Of a DNA stretch of 38,103 nucleotides, positions 12,761-18,856 are shown piece by piece. The notes beneath the pieces were generated by a model that saw nothing but the letters and a program-made list of their open reading frames with translations, was not told where the DNA came from and did not search any database. Both the position numbers and the translations under genes were made by a program. How positions within the stretch are numbered: position 1 is the first letter of the stretch; the number at the start of each line of letters is the position of its first letter. Source of the DNA: a virus; the IMG/VR virus record IMGVR_UViG_3300021335_000038, positions 1 to 38,103 of that record, one strand, 5' to 3'.

Positions 12761-13992
12761 GTAAGAGAAGAAGTTACAGCCCTGAAGTAGTAAGAAACCT
12801 CCAGGGTACACAACACATTGAGCACACTATTGCTCGAGATATGGCAGTAAAGATGCGGAAGTTGTTATCCGAAAATCCTTACGTCCATACGTTTGGAGCT
12901 TATAATGGACAACAAGCAGTACAGCACGTTAAAGCAGGACTTAAAGCAATTTATTGTTCGGGCTGGCAGGTCGCTGCGTCGGCTAACACATCGAATGAGG
13001 TATATCCAGATCAAAGCCTCTATCCGGTGGATTCGGTTCCGACTGTGGTACGCAACATCAACAATGCCTTTCGCAGACAAGATCAAATCGAGTATGCGGA
13101 AACAGGGGAAGGCTTTTCATTTGCACCGATTATCGCGGATGCAGAGGCAGGGTTTGGAGGAGTCTTAAATAGCTATGAGCTGGCACGAAATCTCATCGAA
13201 GCGGGAGCGGCAGGAGTCCACTTCGAAGACCAACTCTCCTCCGCCAAAAAGTGTGGACATCTCGGCGGGAAAGTTCTTATCCCTATTAGTGATGCCATTC
13301 GTAATCTTAACGCTGCTCGTCTCGCTGCTGATGTTTGTGGAACAGAGACACTCATCATTGCGAGAACAGACGCAGAGAGTGCGCAGTTACTCTCCAGTGA
13401 TTACTGCTCCGCTGATCGTAAGTGGATTAAAAGACACAGACAGGGCTCAAGTGGAAGCATTGCTGCTAGAACAGCAGATGGCTTCTGGCAAATCGAAGGT
13501 GGTTTGGAAATGGGGTGTGAGCGGGGGGCTGCATATGCAGAGTATGCCGATCTCGTCTGGTGCGAAACCAGCACTCCCTGTCTCAAAGACGCAAAACGAT
13601 TCGCTGACGCAGTAAAGGGTTCTTGCCCCAACGCTATGTTAGCGTATAACTGTTCTCCTAGCTTTAACTGGAGACAGTCAATACCTGGAGATACTGAACT
13701 TCAGGATTTTCAAATGGAGCTAGGTCGTATGGGCTTTAAGTTCCAATTTATTACACTTGGGGGATTTCATAGCACAAACTTTGCGGTATTTAACTTTGCT
13801 CGTCAGTATAAGCATCAAGGAATGCTTGCGTATAGTGACTTGCAAGAAGGAGAGTTCCGCGCAGAAGAGTTTGGGTATACGTCAACACGACACCAACGAG
13901 AAGTTGGAGTAGGTTATTTTGATGAAATTACAAAAGCACTTGGCGGGTCTACAGAAGCTCTCAAGGACTCTACAGAATCCGCACAATTTTAA
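12757..13992 (+). CDS. aceA: Isocitrate lyase
   Basis: 411 residues from ATG 12757 (overlaps thyX by four bases; a longer upstream frame is inside thyX). It aligns by eye along its whole length with bacterial isocitrate lyases: [11 protein letters not shown] (67-77), [13 protein letters not shown] (83-95), metal-binding [10 protein letters not shown] (126-135), the catalytic KKCGH loop (164-168, nucleophile Cys166), [18 protein letters not shown] (297-305), [12 protein letters not shown] and the C-terminal closing tail TESAQF. The enzyme splits isocitrate into succinate and glyoxylate, the first step of the glyoxylate shunt. Full length and KKCGH (not KRCGH) argue against methylisocitrate lyase, which is about 290 residues. 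No malate synthase gene is in the window. Confidence 0.95.
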   Translation: MSKRRSYSPEVVRNLQGTQHIEHTIARDMAVKMRKLLSENPYVHTFGAYNGQQAVQHVKAGLKAIYCSGWQVAASANTSNEVYPDQSLYPVDSVPTVVRNINNAFRRQDQIEYAETGEGFSFAPIIADAEAGFGGVLNSYELARNLIEAGAAGVHFEDQLSSAKKCGHLGGKVLIPISDAIRNLNAARLAADVCGTETLIIARTDAESAQLLSSDYCSADRKWIKRHRQGSSGSIAARTADGFWQIEGGLEMGCERGAAYAEYADLVWCETSTPCLKDAKRFADAVKGSCPNAMLAYNCSPSFNWRQSIPGDTELQDFQMELGRMGFKFQFITLGGFHSTNFAVFNFARQYKHQGMLAYSDLQEGEFRAEEFGYTSTRHQREVGVGYFDEITKALGGSTEALKDSTESAQF

Positions 13993-14245
13993 ATACTTTA
14001 TACCCCTACTTCTCGTAGGGTGTACAACAGTAGAAGACGACAGAATATGTTTAGACTGGGGACATTATCCTATAGTAGAAGAGAAGTGTACCCCGCTTTA
14101 TGGTAGTTTAGTTTGTACTACCGAAGAAACCACCAAATATTGGTGTAAACTTTATGAGGAGACAAATGAAAAGATTAGTAGCAGTAACAATCGCTTTAAC
14201 ATCTACGATCACATGGGCAGACGATCGGTTTCAAGATATTCGTAA
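13922..14245 (+). CDS. Small cysteine-rich lipoprotein
   Basis: 107 residues from ATG 13922. A hydrophobic stretch [12 protein letters not shown] ends in a lipobox (L-V-G-C), but about 23 residues precede it, which is long for a lipoprotein signal; a TTG at 13943 would shorten it. The mature part has a regular cysteine pattern ([37 protein letters not shown]) that suggests two disulfides in the periplasm. It overlaps the end of the isocitrate lyase gene by 71 bases and the start of the cytochrome c gene by 80, unusually long overlaps. Its place between lyase and cytochrome could mean an envelope partner of the respiratory proteins, or just packing. Confidence 0.6.
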   Translation: MKLQKHLAGLQKLSRTLQNPHNFKYFIPLLLVGCTTVEDDRICLDWGHYPIVEEKCTPLYGSLVCTTEETTKYWCKLYEETNEKISSSNNRFNIYDHMGRRSVSRYS

Positions 14246-14474
14246 GCCTTGGGCACAGTGTGTAGCTTGTCATGGTGCACAAGGACAAGGCGGTATCGGT
14301 CCAGCACTAGTAGGACAGTCTGCTGATGATATTATCAACAAACTACTTGCATATAAGGCAGGAACTCCTGTAGGACCACAATCTGCTATGATGTATCCTG
14401 TAGCAAAGAGCCTTACTGATGGACAAATTGGCACTATTGGTGTGTTTGTTCAAGAGGGCTTTCCGGAGCAGTAA
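14166..14474 (+). CDS. Periplasmic class I cytochrome c
   Basis: 102 residues from ATG 14166, placed behind GAGGAG. Signal peptide [18 protein letters not shown], cleaved before DDRF. Heme attachment motif C-V-A-C-H at residues 32-36, then GQGGIGPALVGQ, and a candidate distal Met ligand at Met75 or Met76 (QSAMMYPVAKSL), with a C-terminal helix GQIGTIGVFVQE. This is the c4/c5-like mono-heme layout. It needs the host Ccm machinery for heme attachment in the periplasm and could carry electrons between bc1 complex and a terminal oxidase or another acceptor. It ends at the first base of the alternative oxidase ATG region (overlap of one base), so the two are co-translated. Confidence 0.92.
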   Translation: MKRLVAVTIALTSTITWADDRFQDIRKPWAQCVACHGAQGQGGIGPALVGQSADDIINKLLAYKAGTPVGPQSAMMYPVAKSLTDGQIGTIGVFVQEGFPEQ

Positions 14475-15043
14475 TGAGCGACTATTTTGCTAAATCTATG
14501 ACAAAGTTTTTTCGTTTCACTGCGGATACATTTTTTCGCGAGCGTTACGGTCATAGAGCAGTAGTTCTGGAAACCGTGGCCGCAGTGCCAGGTATGATTG
14601 CAGGGATGCTCACTCACTTTGCCAGCCTGCGTACATTAAAGCGTGGGTATGGCACAAAAATACACGCAATGCTCGAAGAAGCAGAGAACGAACGCAAACA
14701 CTTAATATTTGTGCTACACATTACAAAACCCACTCCGCTGGAAAAAATTATTATTACAGTGGCACAAGTATTATTTTCAATATTTTATTTCATTCTGTTC
14801 TTAGTTTCTTCAAAGACAGCGCACAGAATGATAGGTTATTTCGAAGAAGAAGCAGTGGTAAGCTATACTGATTATATACAGCAAATCGACGATGGGGTAA
14901 TAGAAAATATTGTAGCCCCACGACCTGCCATAGAGTATTACAGTTTACCCCCTACAGCAACTCTTCGAGATATGCTAGTATGTATTCGTAGAGATGAAGC
15001 CGGACACAGTGCCGCTAACCATCACTATGCAGATATATCTTGA
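14474..15043 (+). CDS. Alternative oxidase (di-iron quinol oxidase)
   Basis: 189 residues. All six di-iron ligands of the AOX family are visible: Glu33 in VLETVAAVPG, Glu73 and His76 in ENERKHL, the EEE run 124-126 in YFEEEAVVSYT, and Glu175 with His178 in RRDEAGHSAANH. RFTADTFFRERYGHRAVVLE and PAIEYYSLPPTATLRDM are also family-specific, and a hydrophobic segment (about 92-112) lies between the two halves. AOX sits on the inner face of the membrane and passes electrons from ubiquinol to oxygen, making water without pumping protons. The DEAGHSAANH ending is of the respiratory AOX type rather than the plastid-type PTOX found in cyanophages. Last gene of its operon. Confidence 0.93.
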   Translation: MSDYFAKSMTKFFRFTADTFFRERYGHRAVVLETVAAVPGMIAGMLTHFASLRTLKRGYGTKIHAMLEEAENERKHLIFVLHITKPTPLEKIIITVAQVLFSIFYFILFLVSSKTAHRMIGYFEEEAVVSYTDYIQQIDDGVIENIVAPRPAIEYYSLPPTATLRDMLVCIRRDEAGHSAANHHYADIS

Positions 15044-15068
15044 CATATTTATCAATAGCCTTTATAAT
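15040..15068 (+). promoter_or_regulatory. Sigma70-like promoter
   Basis: TTGACA (15040-15045), 17 bases, TATAAT (15063-15068). The -35 box overlaps the stop codon of the alternative oxidase gene. It lacks the long A-tract of the others but keeps TCTTGACA. It drives the 15091 HTH gene, whose GGAGG lies 12 bases downstream. Confidence 0.88.
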
Positions 15069-15090
15069 ACTTCTTTAATCGGAGGAATAT

Positions 15091-15738
15091 ATGAAGCGTA
15101 TTAAGAAAAAAGATCACGAAAATATTACAGATGCAAACATTAAAAAAGTAATTCAGTTGTTGAATAGTTCGCCAGCTATTACTAAGAAGCAGGCCTGTGA
15201 GATTCTCAACATATCTTATAATACGTCCAGGCTCAATAATATTATTGAGTCTTATCAAGATCAACAAGAGCTTACAAAGCGATTAAAAGCTAAAAAGCGA
15301 GGACGTCCTGCGGAAGCTGGAGAAGTTCGCGCAATGGTAGAAGGCTATTTAGAAGGGTCTTCTTATGCTGACATAGCTAAGTCTACCTACAGATCGCTAG
15401 CTTTTGTAAAATCTATTATTGAAAAAGTCGGAGTACCCCAGCGTGTTACCGGCGATGACCGATTCCAAGTAGAGTATTTACCTGACGAGTGTGTTGGTGA
15501 ATCTTTTGATCTTGGAGAAGTTGCTTGGTCAGCGAAGTATCACGCTTCGTGCGTAATCAAACGCAAGCACGATAAGCCTCTTTATTTTGAGAGGTACGGC
15601 TGTGAATGTTACGACATTTATGTAAACGAAGAAACTGAAGGTTTTGTTAAGGGCGGATTTTACGCGTCAGCTCCTGCATATGATCTCGGTAAACTGGAAC
15701 ACTTAGAACAATATGGAATCTCTACCGACACTTTATGA
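15091..15738 (+). CDS. HTH DNA-binding protein, probable regulator or mobile-gene relative
   Basis: 215 residues. The N-terminal part has ITDANIKKVIQLLNSSPAIT followed by KKQACEILNISYNTSRL, a helix-turn-helix, and KKRGRPAEAGEVRAMVEGYL then GSSYADIAKSTYRSLAFVKS, a second HTH of the sigma-region-4 type; AT-hook-like RGRP sits between. The C-terminal half is beta-rich, with a C-x-C pair (YGCECYDIYV). I recall close relatives (MKRIRKKD...ITKKxACExLNISYNT) in marine phages without known function. Own promoter and strong GGAGGAATAT site. A sequence-specific transcription factor is the simplest reading. Confidence 0.75.
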   Translation: MKRIKKKDHENITDANIKKVIQLLNSSPAITKKQACEILNISYNTSRLNNIIESYQDQQELTKRLKAKKRGRPAEAGEVRAMVEGYLEGSSYADIAKSTYRSLAFVKSIIEKVGVPQRVTGDDRFQVEYLPDECVGESFDLGEVAWSAKYHASCVIKRKHDKPLYFERYGCECYDIYVNEETEGFVKGGFYASAPAYDLGKLEHLEQYGISTDTL

Positions 15739-15985
15739 GGCCGCTCAATTATATGCTTTCTTCTGCCTAGTAACTTCCTTAACTATAGGTGTAATAAATG
15801 GTCAACTATTATGGATGACGAGACCTTTTGGTTGGGCAGGTAACTTTTCTTATATGTTTACTACTGTAATGGTCTCATTTTTATTTGCACCTATGTTTTT
15901 CGTTATATTATTATTTTTTGGGGGAGTATATCGCACAGCAATTTTTACTTCACTAATGCAATATGTAGACACGGATGATGAATAA
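15713..15985 (+). CDS. Small membrane protein, two spans
   Basis: 90 residues. Two hydrophobic segments, AQLYAFFCLVTSLTIGVING (about 11-30) and MFTTVMVSFLFAPMFFVILLF (about 48-68), are linked by QLLWMTRPFGWAGNFSY; the tail is acidic (QYVDTDDE). ATG 15713 overlaps the end of the HTH gene by 26 bases. I recall short marine phage proteins with a similar xxRPFGWAGNxSYM linker but no function. A role in the host inner membrane is likely; it could be a holin-like protein, although the position among regulatory genes does not support that specially. Confidence 0.68.
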   Translation: MESLPTLYEAAQLYAFFCLVTSLTIGVINGQLLWMTRPFGWAGNFSYMFTTVMVSFLFAPMFFVILLFFGGVYRTAIFTSLMQYVDTDDE

Positions 15986-15999
15986 ATTTTGATGTTACC

Positions 16000-16040
16000 A
16001 AAAAATATTTCTTGACATTTTTTTCTCAATGAAGCATAAT
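16000..16040 (+). promoter_or_regulatory. Sigma70-like promoter
   Basis: AAAAAATATTTC, TTGACA (16012-16017), 17 bases, CATAAT (16035-16040). It feeds the 16066 gene, which has its own terminator, so this looks like a one-gene unit that can be expressed strongly. Confidence 0.87.
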
Positions 16041-16065
16041 ATACATATCTTGAGAGAGGAAGCAA

Positions 16066-16512
16066 ATGGGCGACCGATTTTATTTAGCACAACTACAGGC
16101 AACCGGCAACTGTCCGGGTGCATCAATTTCACAAACTAAAAGGAAACGTAAAATGGCGTGGACAGACGAAAGCAAAGCCGAAGCAATCTCAATGTATCAA
16201 GAGGCTGAGCCGACTCCCGAAACTTCAATGGAGATCGTTAAGCAGATTGCTGACGAACTTGGCGAATCACCTAACGGTGTTCGTATGATTCTAACTAAAG
16301 CCGAAGTGTACATCAAGAAGGCTCCAGCAGCGGGCTCTTCAGCTCCTAAGTCTGGCGGCGGTGGCACTCGTGTATCAAAAGCAGCAGCAGTGGAAGCTCT
16401 CGCTGCAGCATTGTCTGATGCTGGTCAAGAAGTAGATGAAGATATTGTCAACAAATTGACTGGTAAGGCAGCTCAGTACTTTACAACAATAATTACTGCA
16501 CTGAATACTTAA
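16066..16512 (+). CDS. HTH protein of the MAWTDE family, monocistronic
   Basis: 148 residues from ATG 16066, which has a strong GAGAGGAAG site. A second in-frame ATG at 16153 (MAWTDESKAEAISMYQ) with AGGAAACG upstream would give a 119-residue form, so two products are possible. The core MEIVKQIADELGESPNGVRM then ILTKAEVY is a helix-turn-helix, followed by a Gly/Ser/Ala linker and a C-terminal helical domain. The HTH resembles the last repeat of the 19617 protein (IAEEIGKTARGVKTMLTRRG). The unit is bracketed by promoter and terminator. I recall relatives in many marine phages; role unknown, probably DNA binding. Confidence 0.78.
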   Translation: MGDRFYLAQLQATGNCPGASISQTKRKRKMAWTDESKAEAISMYQEAEPTPETSMEIVKQIADELGESPNGVRMILTKAEVYIKKAPAAGSSAPKSGGGGTRVSKAAAVEALAAALSDAGQEVDEDIVNKLTGKAAQYFTTIITALNT

Positions 16513-16529
16513 TTATAAGAAACACAAGA

Positions 16530-16562
16530 CCCCTCCTGCTCTTTATGGGCAGGGGGTTTTTT
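16530..16562 (+). terminator. Intrinsic terminator
   Basis: CCCCTCCTGC, a 9-base loop, GCAGGGGG then TTTTTT: an 8-bp G+C-rich stem with one G-T pair. It ends the 16066 unit. A further perfect small hairpin, GAGAAA-GAGG-TTTCTC (16586-16601), follows and may be an RNA processing element. Confidence 0.88.
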
Positions 16563-16623
16563 CACATTCATACGAAGTAGCTACGGAGAAAGAGGTTTCT
16601 CACAAAGCTGTCTGGAGATGTGA

Positions 16624-16896
16624 GTGAAAAAAGAAGACTTGAGGCGCGAAATGGAAGTTGCAGGTGACGCTATTGTTACCTATAAAAGTCCAAAGTCTCG
16701 AAAAACAAAATATAATATCTGCACGTTAGATTTCTCTACCCCGTATATTCAGGAGAAAAGTAATCGAGCGAAAGAAGATGATAGTAGCCTACTGATGTTC
16801 TGTTGGGATACGGATTCTTATCGCCTGATGAAACCTGAGAATGTTACCTCGGTAGTTCCTTTGGCTAATATCCTTAGGAACGACGATGTCAACTGA
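16624..16896 (+). CDS. DUF2693-like (SH3-fold) small phage protein
   Basis: 90 residues from GTG 16624 with GGAG eight bases upstream. The chain KKEDLRREMEVAGDAIVTYK then KTKYNICTLDFSTPYI and LLMFCWDTDSYRLMKPENVT fits the pattern of short beta-barrel phage proteins in which a helix precedes strands that end in W-D-x-x-x-x-x-R-x-x-x-x-x-x-V (DUF2693-type). No promoter is seen between the preceding terminator and this gene, so it may rely on read-through. Likely a regulatory or DNA-binding accessory, not proven. Confidence 0.6.
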   Translation: MKKEDLRREMEVAGDAIVTYKSPKSRKTKYNICTLDFSTPYIQEKSNRAKEDDSSLLMFCWDTDSYRLMKPENVTSVVPLANILRNDDVN

Positions 16897-17170
16897 AGTA
16901 TATAGCAAGATAATCTATCAATCAGATTTCAAACAAATCCGTATGACCATATCAGAGTTTAGAGATATAGAGTACATACACTTCCGCGAGTATTATCAAG
17001 ATTTTGATGAGGACTGGAAGCCTACAAACAAAGGCGTCCATATTCCTTTTGAGATCGACTCATCAAAAGAACTGTTCCGAGGTATTTCCGAAGTCCTGTC
17101 TTTAGCAGAAAACAAGGAAGTAATTGAGGAATACTTTTCTGAAATTATTCAAGAGGCATACACCAAATAA
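16886..17170 (+). CDS. PC4-like ssDNA-binding transcription coactivator
   Basis: 94 residues. The central strand pattern QIRMTISEFRDIEYIHFREY followed by YQDFDEDWKPTNKGVHIPFE matches the PC4/p15 signature, in which a beta sheet with IRxYY-D-x-x-W-KPTxKGV residues precedes a C-terminal helix. PC4 domains bind melted or single-stranded DNA as dimers and modulate transcription or replication; phage versions are known (for example in T5). It overlaps the previous gene by 11 bases, and its TAA stop is embedded in the next promoter's AAATAATTCTTGAC. A role in phage-specific transcription is inferred. Confidence 0.68.
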   Translation: MSTEVYSKIIYQSDFKQIRMTISEFRDIEYIHFREYYQDFDEDWKPTNKGVHIPFEIDSSKELFRGISEVLSLAENKEVIEEYFSEIIQEAYTK

Positions 17171-17202
17171 TTCTTGACATATTAACTAATTTCGTCTATA
17201 AT
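17165..17202 (+). promoter_or_regulatory. Sigma70-like promoter upstream of split ligase
   Basis: AAATAATTC, TTGACA (17174-17179), 17 bases, TATAAT (17197-17202). The TAA of the upstream PC4-like gene is part of the A-rich lead. It drives the first ligase gene. Confidence 0.9.
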
Positions 17203-17228
17203 ATACTCTTATTATAACGGATAGACCT

Positions 17229-18152
17229 ATGCGCGACTTTCTTGACAAAGCATCCAAAGCCTATTACGAAGGCAGCCCTATTATTACTGACGCTGAGTTT
17301 GATTATCTTAGTAGTAAGTATAATTATGATGAGGTTGGCTATCGTTCTGACTTTAAATTTTCACATATGTACCCTATGCGTAGCCTTCAAAAGGTTTACC
17401 CTGGAGATGCTCAGCCATTTCCTGCGGGCACAGGTACAACAATAGTAACTCCCAAACTTGACGGAGCCGCAGTATCTCTTCGATACTACGATGGCCGTTT
17501 TGTTCTCGGGCTTACTCGTGGAGATGGTAAGAAAGGTGTAGATGTAACTGAAAAATTAGCACTACACGTCCCTGACAATATCGACCTTACTGGTGAATTT
17601 CAAATCACCGGCGAGTTAGTTTGTCCAAAGACTGTGCCTAATGCAAGAAATGTCGCTGCTGGGTCACTTAATTTGAAAGACCTAGAAGAGTTCAAGACTC
17701 GGCCACTAACTTTTGTAGCTTATGATATTCAACCACATATTACTGAGCGCTGGTCAGACGATATGGAGAAGTTGGTATTTAAAGGCTTCAATACTGTGCT
17801 TGAGTCCGACTGGCAACAATTCCCCCAAGATGGTAAAGTATTTCGACTTAACTCTATAGAACAGTTTAATGAGTTGGGGTACACCGCCCACCACCCTCGT
17901 GGGGCTTTCGCTTACAAAGAGCACCAAGTAGGTGTGCGAACCAAACTGCTCGATGTTGAGTGGAAAGTCGGTAAGTCGGGAGTTGTTTCGCCAGTCGCTA
18001 TATTAGAGCCCGTAGTCGTAGGAGAGGCTACAGTATCTCGTGCTACACTACACAATATTGCTTATATCGAATCTCTCGATCTTGAGATTGGTTGTGATGT
18101 AGAAATAATTCGCAGTGGGGAGATTATCCCTCGAATAGTAAGGAAACTATAA
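17229..18152 (+). CDS. ligA: NAD-dependent DNA ligase, N-terminal half (Ia, adenylation, OB fold)
   Basis: 307 residues. Domain Ia is shortened but present (KAYYEGSPIITDAEFDYL, residues 9-27), with its NMN-binding Tyr residues. The nucleotidyltransferase domain carries the adenylation lysine Lys76 in TPKLDGAAVSL, then TRGDGKKGVDVTE, ITGELV, ARNVAAGSL, and the OB fold with WKVGKSGVVSPVAILEPV, GEATVSRATLHN and GCDVEIIRSGEIIPRI. The chain then stops at VRKL, exactly where full ligases continue into the zinc finger. The missing part is encoded at 18857-19615. NAD+ is used to activate the enzyme, which seals nicks during lagging-strand synthesis. Both halves presumably assemble in trans. Confidence 0.93.
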   Translation: MRDFLDKASKAYYEGSPIITDAEFDYLSSKYNYDEVGYRSDFKFSHMYPMRSLQKVYPGDAQPFPAGTGTTIVTPKLDGAAVSLRYYDGRFVLGLTRGDGKKGVDVTEKLALHVPDNIDLTGEFQITGELVCPKTVPNARNVAAGSLNLKDLEEFKTRPLTFVAYDIQPHITERWSDDMEKLVFKGFNTVLESDWQQFPQDGKVFRLNSIEQFNELGYTAHHPRGAFAYKEHQVGVRTKLLDVEWKVGKSGVVSPVAILEPVVVGEATVSRATLHNIAYIESLDLEIGCDVEIIRSGEIIPRIVRKL

Positions 18153-18436
18153 TGGACGAAGAAAATGTATTTCTAATAGCCGGTTTTATTGATAGTGCTA
18201 CTGAGTATAAAGGTGCGATAGCCGTATACGACTACTTTTGGGCACTGACTCCTGATCTTCGTCAGAAGCTAATTGAGTCCTGGAGAAAGACTATTGATGA
18301 GCTAGAAAATGCCCATCCAGAATTAACTGATATATTTAACTCAGAAGACGAATACGGCTCTATGGCTGTCTTTTCTGACGAAGAGGCTGTAGAGATTCGT
18401 CCACCAAAAGATAATATACTAAAGTTCCCTTCATGA
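18152..18436 (+). CDS. Small acidic protein between ligase halves
   Basis: 94 residues, acidic, mostly helical: MDEENVFLIAGFIDSATEYK, IAVYDYFWALTPDLRQKLIE, then a SEDEYGSMAVFSDEEAVE acid region and an ILKFPS end. It overlaps the TAA of the first ligase gene (TAATGG) and the start of the GIY-YIG-like gene by four bases, so the three are one message. No family recognised. It may have come in with the endonuclease-like gene or be unrelated cargo. Confidence 0.65.
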   Translation: MDEENVFLIAGFIDSATEYKGAIAVYDYFWALTPDLRQKLIESWRKTIDELENAHPELTDIFNSEDEYGSMAVFSDEEAVEIRPPKDNILKFPS

Positions 18437-18795
18437 GTGGAGTATATAATCTTACATATTTTGAGAATCACCCAGAAGAAAAAGAACGCGATGGCGTACT
18501 GTACTGTGTGGTTCTAGTAAACCGTAAAACAAATAAAAGAGAGTGTTTGAAAATTGGAATTGCTTCAGGAAAAAATTGGAAGGATGTGTTACGTCGCAGT
18601 CGCGGATTTCACAACTACGATATTCGTATTCAACGTACCTATCACAGTACTCTTTTCAATGTATGGACGTTAGAGCAAGCTCTGCACGCAGAGTACGCTC
18701 ATTACCATTACAAGCCTATGGAAAAGTTCGGAGGGCACACAGAGTGCTTCGAGATAAAAAACGAGATTATTTTAGCTATACCATCAAAAAAATAA
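18433..18795 (+). CDS. GIY-YIG / T5orf172-like endonuclease domain protein
   Basis: 120 residues. The sequence GVLYCVVLVNRKTNKRECLK then IGIASGKNWKDVLRRSRGF has the LY-(x)n-KIGI core of the GIY-YIG superfamily (T5orf172/MUG113 type), an Arg in the following helix, and later EQALHAEYAHYHYKPM and FGGHTECFEI, which correspond to the catalytic Glu helix and the GG-x-TE-x-F ending. Such domains nick DNA and occur in homing endonucleases that sit between split phage genes. It lies between the two halves of the DNA ligase. The match is by motif; activity is not certain. Confidence 0.6.
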   Translation: MSGVYNLTYFENHPEEKERDGVLYCVVLVNRKTNKRECLKIGIASGKNWKDVLRRSRGFHNYDIRIQRTYHSTLFNVWTLEQALHAEYAHYHYKPMEKFGGHTECFEIKNEIILAIPSKK

Positions 18796-18827
18796 TTCTT
18801 GACTTTTTCAACTCAAACCCTTATAAT
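18786..18827 (+). promoter_or_regulatory. Sigma70-like promoter for the second ligase half
   Basis: AAAAAAATAATTC, TTGACT (18799-18804), 17 bases, TATAAT (18822-18827). The TAA stop of the GIY-YIG-like gene lies inside the A-rich lead. It gives the C-terminal ligase gene independent transcription. Confidence 0.9.
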
Positions 18828-18856
18828 ATTATTTCTTTCAGTGGAGATATAAATTC

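Noticed and set aside
12757-13992. Methylisocitrate lyase or PEP mutase as an alternative for the lyase
   Set aside because: Length 411, KKCGH (not KRCGH) and bacterial isocitrate lyase C-terminal motifs favour isocitrate lyase.
14474-15043. Plastid terminal oxidase (PTOX), as in cyanophages
   Set aside because: The C-terminal ligand region DEAGHSAANH and ENERKHL follow the respiratory AOX pattern; a tree would settle it.
14474-15043. COQ7-like ubiquinone hydroxylase (another di-iron protein)
   Set aside because: The LET, ENERxH and EEEA motifs with their spacing are AOX-specific.
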